Of a DNA stretch of 64,000 bases, positions 36,501 through 48,600 are shown in pieces. The stretch spans positions 2,976,001 through 3,040,000 of the forward strand of contig NC_064679.1 of NCBI RefSeq assembly GCF_023278565.1, given 5' to 3'. Made by a program: the position numbers and the translations under genes. Positions within the stretch are counted from its first letter, which is position 1; every line of letters begins with the position of its first letter. Below the pieces are notes generated by a model that had not been told where the DNA came from, did not search any database, and worked only from the letters and a program-made list of their open reading frames with translations. This DNA comes from Colletotrichum lupini. Its lineage: Eukaryota; Ascomycota; Sordariomycetes; Glomerellales; Glomerellaceae.

Positions 36501-37312
36501 CTATTTTAATACGCTAAGGGTAGTAATATTTTAAATAGAGCTAGCCTAAGAGCCGTTCTCTAATTACTCTAGCCTTTTAATTATAGCCGTATTATTAATA
36601 TAAGCTTAGGTAAGGGTTTCTTTTATAATACGGAGCTCTATAATAATAGTATACGTAAAGTCGAGGTTCTTATAGGTTATTATATATAGGCGCTTAGTAC
36701 TATTACTTAGCTAGCTAATAGCGGATACTAGGACCTGCTTTAATTAGTACTAAGTAATACGTATTTTTAGTTACTATTCGATCTATTTAAGTAAGGTCTT
36801 TCTATCGTTTTTAAAATATAGCTCTTAAATAAAGTCGAGGTTAATATATTACTTAGTATTCTTTTTAAAGAGGATATTGTTATGGATATAGATAAGCGAG
36901 GTAAGCTAGTTAACTACGTTATTAAAGTATACTAAGCGATCGGCCTAGGTAATAGAGGGTAAGAAGCGCTTTATTAGCTAGTTAAATAGCGCAACCTCTA
37001 AGTTAATAACTAGGAGCTTAGTGCCTTTATTAGGGCCTATAACGTTTTATTAAGATTTATAAAAGTAACGACTTTATTAGAAGCCGTTAGTACGAAGGGA
37101 AACCTAGCCTCCCTAGTTATATTCTCTAATCATTATATTTAGTAAAATGGGTATATATTTAGGGGGTATTAATTATACTACTTATGCGCAATTAATTTAG
37201 CTAGCTATTACTCAGCTCTTTTATACGCTTTTTTAGTAAGGGTAGTTAGTAATTAATTAATTAAGATATTATTATTCTATTTTTAGAAAATAGTTAATTA
37301 AGTGACGTTAAG

Positions 37313-37540
37313 TAGTATTATAAAAGAGATCTTAAGGTAGGTTAGAACGCTATTATATTAACTTAATTAATTAAAGACTTAACGTAAAGAGGGAAAAAAT
37401 AAAATAGTAAGTAAAAGCTAGTAGGCTGGCCCTTTAGGCCTAGCGGTCTAGCTCGTTACGTAATTACTAAGAGCTTAGCCTCGTAGCTTAAGGCTAAGCC
37501 ACAGGGCCTATAGGGCCCTGGTGCCCACTGCCGTAATATA
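37313..37540 (-). repeat. 5' LTR of element 1 (right copy)
   Basis: This direct repeat of 30,050-30,276 retains several CpA/TpG sites that the left copy has lost, so it escaped the last rounds of RIP. It includes the conserved core GGCCCTTTAGGCCTAGCGG and GGGCCTATAGGGCCC. It lies only 14 bp from the left LTR of element 2. Confidence 0.88.
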
Positions 37541-37554
37541 GTAATATAATTATC

Positions 37555-37743
37555 TATAAGAGATTAGGCTATAAGTACTTAATTAGCGAGGCTATAATAT
37601 AAGTATAAGTATATTATAAAACTAAAGCTTATAAAGTCCTTTATAAGGGCTCTGTTTTTTAAAAGTTTTTTTATAATACGATCCGTATATTAATTACTAA
37701 GTTATTAGCGTCCTATTACTAACTATATCCCGAATTTATTATA
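37555..37743 (-). repeat. 3' LTR of element 2 (left copy)
   Basis: It matches 45,464-45,652 base for base in length, with transitions typical of RIP. It starts TATAAGAG and ends TTATTATA, probably TG...CA before mutation. TTATC precedes it at 37,550. Confidence 0.92.
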
Positions 37744-38262
37744 ATTATTCCCCCCTTACGTAACTTTAGTCCCTAAAGTTATTATATAATATCTTCTTTT
37801 AATATTAATAATAAAGTTATTAATATTATTATTTATAATAGATTCTATAAGGCGTTAATAATATCCTTTTTTATTTAGGAATAAAGTATTACTCTTATTT
37901 TTTTATTTAATAGATACTTTATTATTATTATTTAGTAATAGCGCGCTAACTAGTTATTAAGTTAGTAATATATATTCGTAGTAAAGTATTTTAATTATTA
38001 TAATATATAAGAGCTTACTTAACCTCGCGGTTATTATTATTATTAAGTTATTAAATATAATAAAAGATTTTTTTTTCGTTATTAGTTACATATTTATTTA
38101 TTTTTCTCTCTTTTTATTTAGTAACCGTTTTACGAATGTTTTCTTATATAATTATACTTTTTTTTTTATAATATTCTAATTTTATATCGTTTTTTAATTA
38201 CGACTCTCTTATTATATTATTACTAAGTATTTATTAAAATATTTATTATTTTGCGTATTTAG

Positions 38263-40010
38263 GATATATTTAATATAGAATATAATCCTAAGAAGGGCTT
38301 TTATAATCTCCGTAGCGGTGCTCTTTATATATACTACTTAATTAGTTTATATTATAATATTAACGAGCTTATTTATATTACTAGCGCTTATATTACTAAG
38401 TATATTATTTATTAGATTAATAAGAAGAAGTATTCTATTATAAGTCGTTAAGTCCTCGCTAATTTATTATTAAAATATTAGCTAATAATATTTCTTAAGT
38501 TCTTAAGGAGCTATATAGCGCTACTTAGTTTATTTAAAATACTTTTATAAAGTTTTATAATATTAAAGAGTAAGGTAGTTTTAGTTTTTATAAGCGCGGC
38601 TACGTTTTTTATATTTTTAGCTATATTATTAATATATAAGAAAAGGTTACTATTTATATTACTAACTTATTAGCGGGTAATAAGGTAAAAAAGGTCTATT
38701 TTAAATAAGCTACTTTTTAAGAGCTCGTTACTAATTACGAATATCTAAACTTATTAATCTCGATTATAATAAGTCATTAATAATTATTTAATAAAAATTT
38801 TTTTACTAACTTAGATTTCTTTTCTTAGGTTAGTATTCTTAATATTAATAATAAAACTAAGATTATTTTTTACTTTAGTTATTTTTAGCCGGCTTATTTT
38901 TATAATAATAGCCGTATAACCGCTTTATAAAATAATTTTAACGCTCTAGCTTAGTATTATAAAGAGATTTTTAAGGGCGTTATTATTATATATATTTAGG
39001 AGTTTCTTACTTTTTTTACTTTTTATAAACGCGTTACTAAGTTTTTAATAAATAAAGTACTTATTTATATTATTATTATATATAATATTACTTTTATTTT
39101 TTATAGTCCTAAGACTCGGACTTTTATTAAAAAGCGTACTCTTATTATTAATTATATTCTTAATAATAATAACGAGCGGGATAATTTTAAATTTAAGTTT
39201 AATAAGTCTTAGTACGAGGATACCGAATTTAAAAAGCTTAGTAATAACTTAAAAAATTCTTTTTTTTAGTATTATAATAAGCGCTACTATTTTAATATTA
39301 ATAACTTACTAACCCCTACTTATAACGCTCTTTTTAATATAAATAAAGGTACCCTAGCCTTTAGTTATATTATTTTAGATTTTAATAAAGTTAGTATTAT
39401 ACTCTTTTTATTTTAAATAAAGGCTTTATAATAGTTTAATAAGGCTATTACTTATATTAAAATTAAAGCTATAAGTTATAATAAGTAGTTTAATATTAAT
39501 AAGTTCTTTATAAATATTAATATTACTAAGGTTCCTTAGCTTAATTAGGATTATAAGAGCGTTGCTTTAAATAACGTCCCCCGTCCCCGACTTATTATTA
39601 ATAATAATAGCGTTATATTCCTTATTTTACTTTTTATTTTATTTCTTATTATAGCTCTTATTATACTTCTTATTATAGCTCCCGTTATATTTTTTATTAT
39701 AGCTCTTATTATATTTCTTATTATACCTCTTATTATAGCTCTTATTATACTTTTTATTATAGTTTTTAATAATAACTAGGTAGCGAACGCTTTATAAACC
39801 GCTATTATTAATATATATAATACTTTATATAACTTTAACTACCTCTCTCTTATTTATCGTAATATTAATAAAGTTAACGGCCTTATTCTAAGTAATTAGC
39901 TAAGTACGTATATAAAGCCTTTTTACTTTTTACTTATTAAGCGGACTATTATTATTAATTATTAAGTTTTAAAAGTATATACTAAAGCTGCTATTATTAT
40001 TATTAGTATT
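38263..40010 (+). pseudogene. Antisense accessory ORF remnant in element 2, unknown family
   Basis: On the plus strand, opposite to pol, one frame runs from about 38,463 to 40,010 with stops only as TAG/TAA at about 5% of codons. That is the rate expected if Gln and Trp codons were converted by RIP. A second frame at 38,263-38,460 could be its upstream part, displaced by an indel or an intron. Translated stretches are protein-like and basic or Asn-rich, for example KVTIYITNLLAGNKVKKVYF near 38,643 and YEDTEFKKLSNN near 39,226. A 12-bp tandem repeat falls inside it. I recognise no domain. It could be an accessory retroelement gene, a captured host gene or a second nested insertion. Confidence 0.45.
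39646..39770 (+). repeat. 12-bp tandem repeat, about ten units
   Basis: Units of the form TTATTATAGCTC repeat about ten times with small changes and keep a 12-nt (four-codon) period, so the original frame would encode a tetrapeptide repeat. It lies within the antisense ORF remnant of element 2. Confidence 0.85.
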
Positions 40011-41059
40011 ATATAAATTACTCCCCCTACGTAATTAGATCTTAGTAATCTTTTAATAACGTATTACTAAGGGTTATAATATTATATCTTTTTTTTAAGA
40101 ATTATACTAAGCTAAATAAAAAGGGTTTTATAATATATTATTAATTAACTTATTTTTAATAACTTTTTATTACGAACTTAACGTTTATTATCTTATTTTA
40201 TATATACCTTTTTTTTATAATATTTAAATTTATTAACTATTTCCGTTACCTTTTTAAAATACTTAATAAGCTCTTACGTATTATATTTAATAAGCTACTT
40301 AGCTTATTTAATAAGATATTATAAGTTTCTTCCCTTATTTTATATTATAATAATTTTCTTAATTTTTTAAACGTTTTACTTATTTTTTAACTCTAGGAGA
40401 TTCGCTATTTAGTTACTAACTATTCAGTAATTTCTTTATAACTTAAGTTAAAAAACTAAGAAAATATTATATATTCTCTAATATTACTTTAGTAAATATA
40501 CTTAGTAAGCCTATTTCCTTACCTTTTTAATTATTACTATTTTAATATATTTTAGTATTAGTTTATTATTTTTAAATTATATATTCTTTATTAATAAGCT
40601 AATAACCTTTTTATAATTAAACTCTTTTAGGGTATAATTTTTATTATAATAAGCTACTTAGCTCTTAAAAGCTTATATTTATATTTATATAGCTTAAGCC
40701 CTAATGTTTTTAATTTTCTAAACCCTTTCCTAAACCCCTTAGACTATAGCTTTATAATTAGGTATATATTTAACGTACTTAGGGTAGTAGCTATATAATA
40801 CTATATATAAAGATACTTTTATAATAAAGTATTAACTATTATTATATATAAACTCGGTCTTTTTTAATTATATTATTTATTTATTTAGCGAGCCCTTAAT
40901 ATAAATTTTTAAATACTTTTTTAATATTTAATAAGTTCGCTCTATTTAGCCATCCGTTTATAAATAATACGTAGTAAATAGTTAGTAATATATTACCCGT
41001 TTTTTAGTAAACTCTTTTTAAAATACGCTTATAAAGAGCTTATTTTTATTTATAATAAT

Positions 41060-44000
41060 ACTTTTTAATATACTAAATTTATATTTAACTTTTTAATATA
41101 AGATACTTATTATTTATATTACGTTAAGTATCTTAATAATAAGTAAGAACTTTGCGAATTTTATTATATAATAAATAATAATTAAGATATTATCGTACTT
41201 TATACTGTTATTATAAGCGCTTAGTAATAGCCCTATAATAAAGTTTATAAATATTTCTTAAAATAAATATAAAAGTAGTAATAATAATTATAACTACCTA
41301 TACGGCTTATATCTTAGGGTTATAATTCCTAAATAATACTTATAATTCTTAACGTATTCTTAAATATTTTATTAAATATTTTCTTAGTAAAACTTTTTTT
41401 AAATTAGCTCGAGAGTTTTTATAGTTTTTATATAACTTACCCTATAATCGTCGTAATATTAGTAAAGGATCTCTATTTAAAAAGACTTTATTTAAAGAAT
41501 AATAAGTTTTTTTTAAAAAAATAATATATTTTATTTATTAAATAAATATACTCTTAGCTTGCTAATTATAATACGAACTCTTATTAATTATAATATATAA
41601 AACTCGTTTTTAGCTTATAGTTTTTTAATAAGCTCTTTAGTTTTTAATAAAAAACGGGAAGCGAATACTATTTTACTTTTTATAAGCTCTTTTATAATAG
41701 AGTATAAAATATATTATTTTAATATAATAACCCTAGCTCTATCTAACTTCTCTTTATCCTTACTAAACCGTTAACGAGCGTTTATTAATAACTCTTTTAC
41801 TTTTTTATTTTAAATTATTATAATAATAACTATTACTATTTTATTAATATACTTTATAATACGTTATTAATATAAAAAAAAGGATTTCCTATTTTTAAAG
41901 CTAGTTAATATTTAACTAGGATTATAAAAGGAGGCCTCAACTATTTAAATATATACCTTAGTAATATTATTTTATTTTTTTAAATTAATTATCCTTTACT
42001 AAACATTAAGTAGTAGTTTATTAATAAGACATAGCTTTTAAACTAGTATAAGGAGGACGTTTTTATAAAATACTTCCCCTTTTATATAATCTAGCTTTTT
42101 AAATAAACCGTTTACTAAGTTCGTTTTTTTTAGTTAGTATTTTAAATTGAAGTTAAATATTAATGATTTATATACTTATTTTACGAGCTTTTTTTTAAAA
42201 ATCCCGCGCCGGTGTGCTAATTACTTTTTTAAATACTTAATAATTTATTAAAATTATAAACTTTTAAAAAAAGCCCTAGAAATAATAAGCTTAGTACTCT
42301 AGCCTTTTTATTATAATAAGTAGTTCTTATTAGCCCGTAACTTATTATTACTCTATATCCGTAAGCTTTTATAATTAATAAGCGACGGGTTACTATTTTT
42401 TATTAACTTATTATGATAAAATTATTATAATAATTTTAATTAAAGCGTTAGTTTTTACTTATATAATACGTTATAAGTTTTAATACGTAAATATAATTAC
42501 CGAAATAAAAACAACCTTTAGCTAATTAAATACCTCGTTTACTTCTTTAGTTTATTAAAAATCCCTTATTTACCCCTTTTCTATTTTTAGTAATATTATT
42601 ATTAATATAACAATACCTAAGTATTTAGTAATAAACTTTTAATAAAATTTATAGAACTCTAAAAATACTTAGATATTTTTAATAAACTCTAGCGCTTTTT
42701 AATTAGTAATCGTTCGTATTTATAATAAGTTAATCTCGATTCTTTTTAATATAATAATATAATTTAAGAACTTAACCCTCTTTTAATAAAACGAGTACTT
42801 TAATAGTTTAATAAAAAGCCCGTATAATTATAAATATTAAAGGATTTTTTTAATATCCTCTATATACTACTCTTTTATTATTAAGTAAATTATTAAATTA
42901 TTTATATATATTATATAATAAGTATTTAATAAGTCGGCGAGCGCTCGGTAAATATATACTTAGAACGTTACGGGTACGTTCGTTAGCCCGAAAAGTATAA
43001 TAATATATTTAAAATAACCGTATTAGCTTTAGAACGCTATTTTTTATTAATCTTTTTTTTTAATTTAAATATAATAATAGGTATTCTTAATATCTATTTT
43101 TAAAATTTATTTTAGTTTATAAAGCTTATCTAAGAGCTTATTAATAAGTAATAATAAGTATTAATTCTTTATAATTACTTCATTTAGCTTATAGTAGTTT
43201 ATATAAAAGTATAGCGTACTATTCTTTTTTAATATAAAGAGGATCGGTACCCTAGCTTTACTAACTAAAAGTATAATATAAATATTTACTAAGTTCTTAA
43301 TAATATATATATAAAGCTTATTAAGTTATTTCTTACTTAATAAATAAATAGAATTATATAGTAGTTTAATACTCAGAACTAAGTTAATAAAGTATTTTAC
43401 CCCGCTATATAACTACGGTCCCTTTATTAACTACTCGTTAAACGTTTTTATTTCTAATTAAAGTTCTAATAATAAACCCCCTTATAGTTTAGTTTTTATT
43501 ATTTTTATAATATTTCTTATAATAGTAATATATAATATATATACTCTCTTATAATTCTTAATAATATTGCGAGCTATTACTTTTAGTTAAATAATTAAAA
43601 TAGGCTCGTATAACTATATATTTATTATTATATTAATATAAATACCCTCTTAGCTTATTAATAATTACGATAATAAGAGGTTTATTATTTTTTTATCCTT
43701 ATTAACTATAGTAAATAGTTATTAAATTTTTTTTAATTATTTATAATAGTTAATAAAGAAGAGCGTTAATTAGTAAGCTTTTCTTTAGCTTATAGCTTTA
43801 TTTTAAAAGTCTTTTAATAAGGGAGCTATAATAATAACTAGGGTTAACCCTAAATAAGTTACGAGCCTAGTATTAATAATATCTATCTTAGAGTATATAT
43901 TTATATTAACTTTTATTAACTTTTTAATAATACTTCGTAAAACTATTACTTTATTTTTTATAATTATTTTTATTAATACCTTCTTAATACTTAACATAAG
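41060..44000 (-). pseudogene. Decayed pol remnant of element 2
   Basis: The longest surviving stretch is 64 codons at 43,997-43,803 and contains NTRLVTYLGLTL, the segment after the catalytic Asp of a retropepsin. Reverse transcriptase remains at about 42,870-43,010, with YIYRALADLLNTY before the YxDD box. The integrase core is at about 41,060-41,260. Stops are TAA or TAG only. Gag is presumed at 44.1-45.4 kb but was not recognised. Confidence 0.78.
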
Positions 44001-45463
44001 TATATTAAATATATTATTTACGCTTACTCGTTTTTTAATAAGTCGACTTTTATAACTCTTAGCTCGGTAATAACTTATTAAATAGTTATTAATATTAGTT
44101 TTAATTAGGAGTACGTTAGCTTATTATTACCCCTATTTTTTAACTTATCTTTTTAGTACTTACTAAATATATAGCCTATTTTATTATACGTAAAGTACTT
44201 AATATTATTATTATAACGTTTTTATAATAGCTCGGTATAAGTACTTTTATTATATAGTTTTTATAATATTACTCTTAGCGAGTCCCTAGAGCCTAGCCCC
44301 TTAGAGCTCTCCTTATTTTTTTTTTATAAAAAGGGGATATTTAATATAGTTATTTTAATAACGGATATAACCTCTTCTTACTATTTTTTTATAACTAGTC
44401 GCTGCTTTTTTATTAATTTAATAACTATAATTTATTAGTTTTATAAACTATATTACGTACTCTTTTAATTAAGACTTTATAACGAATTAAATCGTTTTAT
44501 AACTAAAATAGTAATTTAAAAAAGAACTAATATACCTCTATTTTTAAATTTTTTATATTTTTTATATTTAGGTTATAATAAATTACTAATTACTTAGCGA
44601 GGAACTAAGTAGGGGTCTAGCCTTTTTTTAGCTTTTTTATCTTTAGCTCTTTATAATATTCCCGTTTTTAAATCTCGGGGTTTATATATTATAATTAGTA
44701 AATATTAAAAAGTCGCCCTAAGAGAGGGGATCTTAGAGGCTCTTTTTATAATTATATTATTATTTTTATAATAATAAGGATATTTTAAATGGGGCTTATT
44801 TAATATACTATTTTATAGTGCTTTTTATATAAAGCTTATTACTTACTTCTATAATAATAATTTAGTTTATTATTTAAGTACTTATAAACTCTTTTTTAAT
44901 CGGTTTATAGTTATAAAAAGGAGGTTTTTTATATTCTTATTAACTTAGACGTATTATTAACCGCTTAGTAAGTTATTAAACGAGCTCTTTATATTAATAC
45001 TATTCTTAATTTCGATCTTTAATTATTATTTCTATTATTTTATAAAAATAGGTTATTATTAAGCTTATAGAGTTTATTAAACTAGCTATTTTAATACTAT
45101 TTACGCCTTTATATATACTTTAACCTCGTATATTTAATAATTAATTATTAATAAACGCCCCGTTTATAATAAATAGGGTCTTTAAGGTATTAACGGGGTA
45201 ATTAGCCCGTAAAAGTAATTTACCCCGATTATTTTCTTTATTTAGCTCTTTTATAAACGCTAGTATTTAAATAGGACTTATTTTATAATAAACTCGTTCC
45301 CTTAAATAAAATAAGGTCAAGTAGTTAATTTTAAATAGCTATAACTCGTTAATACTAATAACTTTTTATTAATAATTAAGTATCGTTTTATTAACGTTCC
45401 GTTCGTTTTTATAATTTATTATTATTTATATTAGTTACTTTGTAAAAATAAAAGCTTTAAAAT

Positions 45464-45652
45464 TATAAAAAATTAGGCTATAAGTACTTAATTAGCGAGG
45501 CTATAATATAAGTATAAATATATTATAAAATTAAAGCTTATAGAGTTTTTTATAAGGGCTTTGTTTTTTAAAAGTTCTTTTATAATACGATCCGTATATT
45601 AGTTACTAAGTTATTAGTATCCTATCGCCGGCCGTATCCCGAATTTATTATA
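45464..45652 (-). repeat. 5' LTR of element 2 (right copy)
   Basis: Direct repeat of 37,555-37,743. It keeps CGCCGGCCG near 45,625 where the left copy is ACTAACT-like, so the two copies were mutated independently. TTATC follows it at 45,653. Confidence 0.92.
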
Positions 45653-45657
45653 TTATC

Positions 45658-48600
45658 TTTTTCTTATAATAAGCTTAAAAAAGCATCTTAATTTAAGTAC
45701 TAAGTAGGTACTATACTATTTTATTAAAACTATATTCTTATACTTATAACTTAGAAAGAATTAACTTTCTTTAATAATAAGGTACTTAGAATGGAAGTAT
45801 ATAGCGATGCCAGGTGGGGGCGAGGTCTGTATTTCGAACCTTCTTTGCTTTTTGTAAACCCCTGCCGTTAATCTCAATCCCATCACTAACTACGGAGTAC
45901 GTACATCCCTCCTTATCCACGCAACTTCAATACCTCACTTCCTATTACCGATGCCAGCCTATGAGATGCCTCTACAGGATGCGGTCTTTATCATGTCCCC
46001 GTCACCAATTCTGGAGTCCTAAAATGTCCAGCCGTCCGTCCATTTCCAATGAATGACACAGCACTGACTGTCCTTGCCAATTGGCCTCTCTTTGTTATCG
46101 AAGCTATATCGAACCAATAGCAAATTGACTTCATATCAATCCCATCATCCTTGCTTGGCAGACTGGTCAATTGCAAAGTTGCACACGCAGAACAGCCACG
46201 AAGACGGATCCTCCTTCTGATACTACACCAGGTGTAACTTTTCTCGATCCAGAAATCCTCCGAGGCGCCCACCCTGTGTCGGAACTTGGTACCTACTTCC
46301 ATCTCTCAATATCGCCAGTGCTTCATCTCGGCCTGCAGGGGCTGTCAGGTCGCCTTACAACCTGTTCCACATAAGCTGGCGTACCGAGTACATACCATCG
46401 GCTGCACCAAGCCTCCCGGCCGTTGGTTTGTCAACTTCCGTTGACCGAAACTATGTACGTGGACTACAGTCTGTTCGCACACCTTCCTCGCCTTCCAGAA
46501 CCGGAATCTCGATCGGCGCTGCATCCTCTTTGCGGCAAGCACTTGGCAATTCCACCAACTAGTGGTGCTTTTTATCTAGGAGATTCGTTGTTAGTTGGGC
46601 TGCTAAGGCATGGCAATGGAGTTCGAGAAGCATCAGCTCAGAGACCGTGCTCAAATTGAGCTGCCTTATCCCCCACGGTGGCCCTCGTCTATCTTCTCGC
46701 CATGAGAGGGAGCTCACACAGCCCACCACCAGGGCACCAGGGTTTGGCCACCACTTCCAGCCCAGATCAAATTGTTCAATTCTTCTCGTCATACAATCAA
46801 TGACTAGGATATCTATCTCCCCGGATTAAAGGGGTTCCAATACCACCCCCAGGAACCTCCTCCGGCCACCTCGTCACGTCATTCGACCAAAGCTCCTGAT
46901 CCGCACCAGGAAATCATTATGAGCTCCGCCTACCAAGTGCTTGGCTTAGACCCTCACACCCTCTCTGGCATATGTCTCCTGCAGGTGTGTATATCCGTAC
47001 CTTGACAAGACCAGTGCTTGATTATCTTGTCAGCAATGATATTACCAACGGGGCGTTGCGCCCCCATCTGCAGACTACAAATGTCTTTGGTCGGAGACGA
47101 CCGCTGAGCATGAGCATGATAACTGTTTACAACACACAGACTGTAATGACAGCTCGGGTTTCTTCATCGACAATGAGCTAGAGGGCACACAGACATTCCA
47201 CAATCTCTAAAGCAAATACACACTGCCATGCCGTCTTGAGAATTTTGAAAAGGGGGGGGTTCCAACGGCATCGACAGTAATTGGATTACGAAGTGTTGAC
47301 TGGCCAGGAGGTGAAATGAAATCACACGCGTTGCAGATGCGGAAGCTAAGCTCTGTAACACTCGAATCTTGCTCCAAGAGGAAGCTCCTTTTCGCCGTAC
47401 CATGCGCTCGCAACTTGCTAGCCAGTAGCCACAGCGGTGGTCGCTGCTCGCTCCACAACTTGTGCTGCTATCCTCGGTCTTCACGGCCTCACCACAAATC
47501 ACCATGCATGTCCTGATCTTGAGGCAACAGCACATCCTGTCCCGGAGGGGGCCAGCCAGTTATCTCCGCAATGAGCCGCCCTACCGCGAGCACCGCCCTT
47601 GGTATCGGTCCCGCCCCCAGGCGTAGTGTATCTCCTGGATTCATGGGTGGAACATGCAGCTCGGTTTCCAGTTTATCGAAGCTAACGGAACACGGATATT
47701 GTACAATTCTCAGGGTTACGTCTCCCCCGGTCCTGGCGTCCAATCTTATTCGCAACCAACTTCGGATCTGGAACTCTTCACCGTGGGTGAAGGCTGAAGC
47801 ATGAGGAAGCAATCTCGCCTATCCGTCTAGCTATTCGGGTTTCTTCATGGAGTTACGAGGGCTTGCTTGCCCGAATGTTGTTGAGAGTAAAAGTCCGAGG
47901 CTCCGTCGGCGGTCTGCCCAGCCTGACGAGTTGATAGCTCATCAAAGCCCAAAGGGTTCTCTCAACCATGGACGACGCGGACATCGTGCGCACCTCGAGG
48001 GAACTGACGGGAATTAGGATATCGGGCCTGGAGTGACTTGAGCAAAACAGGGAAGACATTGAAACGTCCCTGACCGCACATCTATCACCAAGAGGGAACC
48101 CATCGGATCTCCTCAAGGGCAGTGCGGAACGACTCAGTCAGGGATGGTTGGGGAATTGAAAATTTGAACAGACGATGACTGTTTCATGGGGTTGTGCTCG
48201 AAGCCTACCTCCAACTTCATCGTTTCCTTCTCCAAGGTACTTCTGGCTTTTCATGCTGAAGGCCAACGCATTTCTCCTGTGTCTGACGATTGAAGCAAAT
48301 CTCTCCATCCCTACCTCTCCCTCTGAACTCAAATCCGGCTGCAGCGGATAGAGCGGCTTAATCAAGCTGCGTGAGCGCCTTGGTTCGCCCTTGACATCGC
48401 GCCTCCCTGACGGTTAGGGTGGGTAAGTGACGCCTTGCCTGTCTCCTTTCTGCGCTTGTGCGGACTCGTGCTCTTGCTGTGTGCTTTGCACCGCTGTCGT
48501 GTTGTTGTTTATCTCTTGAGAAGTACGAGATGTACTCTTGCGACCTGCAAGCACGGGGTGCCTTTGCAGAAAAGGGAGGAGAAGTAGACACCCAACGATA

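Larger units (their letters stand above)
30050..37540 (-). mobile_element. Gypsy-type LTR retrotransposon 1, RIPed, minus strand
   Basis: Two LTRs of about 227 bp in direct orientation bound this 7.5-kb unit, or about 6.3 kb without the nested insertion at 32,357-33,505. Minus-strand orientation is set by the order of decayed domains. A retropepsin-like NTGA segment lies near 35,430. Reverse transcriptase with a YIDNILIF remnant of the YxDD box lies near 34,060. An integrase core with a remnant of the TAYHPQTDGQTERAN-type motif lies near 31,200-31,550. A polypurine tract (AAAGAGGGGGG on the minus strand) ends at about 30,279, right before the 3' LTR, and confirms the direction. Protease, RT and integrase in that order indicate Gypsy rather than Copia. 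No frame is intact, so the copy is dead. The target duplication is unclear because the outer bases are mutated. Confidence 0.9.
37555..45652 (-). mobile_element. Gypsy-type LTR retrotransposon 2, RIPed, minus strand, with extra antisense segment
   Basis: Equal 189-bp LTRs (37,555-37,743 and 45,464-45,652) and a perfect TTATC duplication at 37,550-37,554 and 45,653-45,657 define a single 8.1-kb insertion. Minus-strand domain order is retropepsin (43,800-44,000), reverse transcriptase with a YINNLIIYL remnant of the YxDD box (about 42,870-43,010) and integrase core (about 41,060-41,260). The order marks Gypsy. A purine tract lies next to the left LTR on the minus strand. Its pol differs from element 1, so this is another family. 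Between integrase and the 3' LTR are about 2.3 kb beyond a usual Gypsy plan, holding a plus-strand frame. The copy is heavily RIPed and inactive. Confidence 0.92.
29491..45790. repeat. AT-rich RIP-degraded block (isochore)
   Basis: Composition changes within a few tens of bases at each edge. Inside, CpA and TpG dinucleotides are almost absent while TpA is abundant, and reading frames are closed by TAA/TAG every few codons on both strands. No protein-length frame exists between 29.5 and 43.8 kb. This is the pattern left by repeat-induced point mutation, which converts C to T mainly in CpA within duplicated DNA. Two LTR retrotransposons fill most of the block. Such blocks are usually silent heterochromatin marked by H3K9 methylation (established for Neurospora and relatives; inferred here). 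Confidence 0.93.

Noticed and set aside
29491..45790. Centromere
   Set aside because: RIPed AT-rich blocks can be centromeric, but this one is only 16 kb, is explained by two LTR elements, and genes lie close on both sides.
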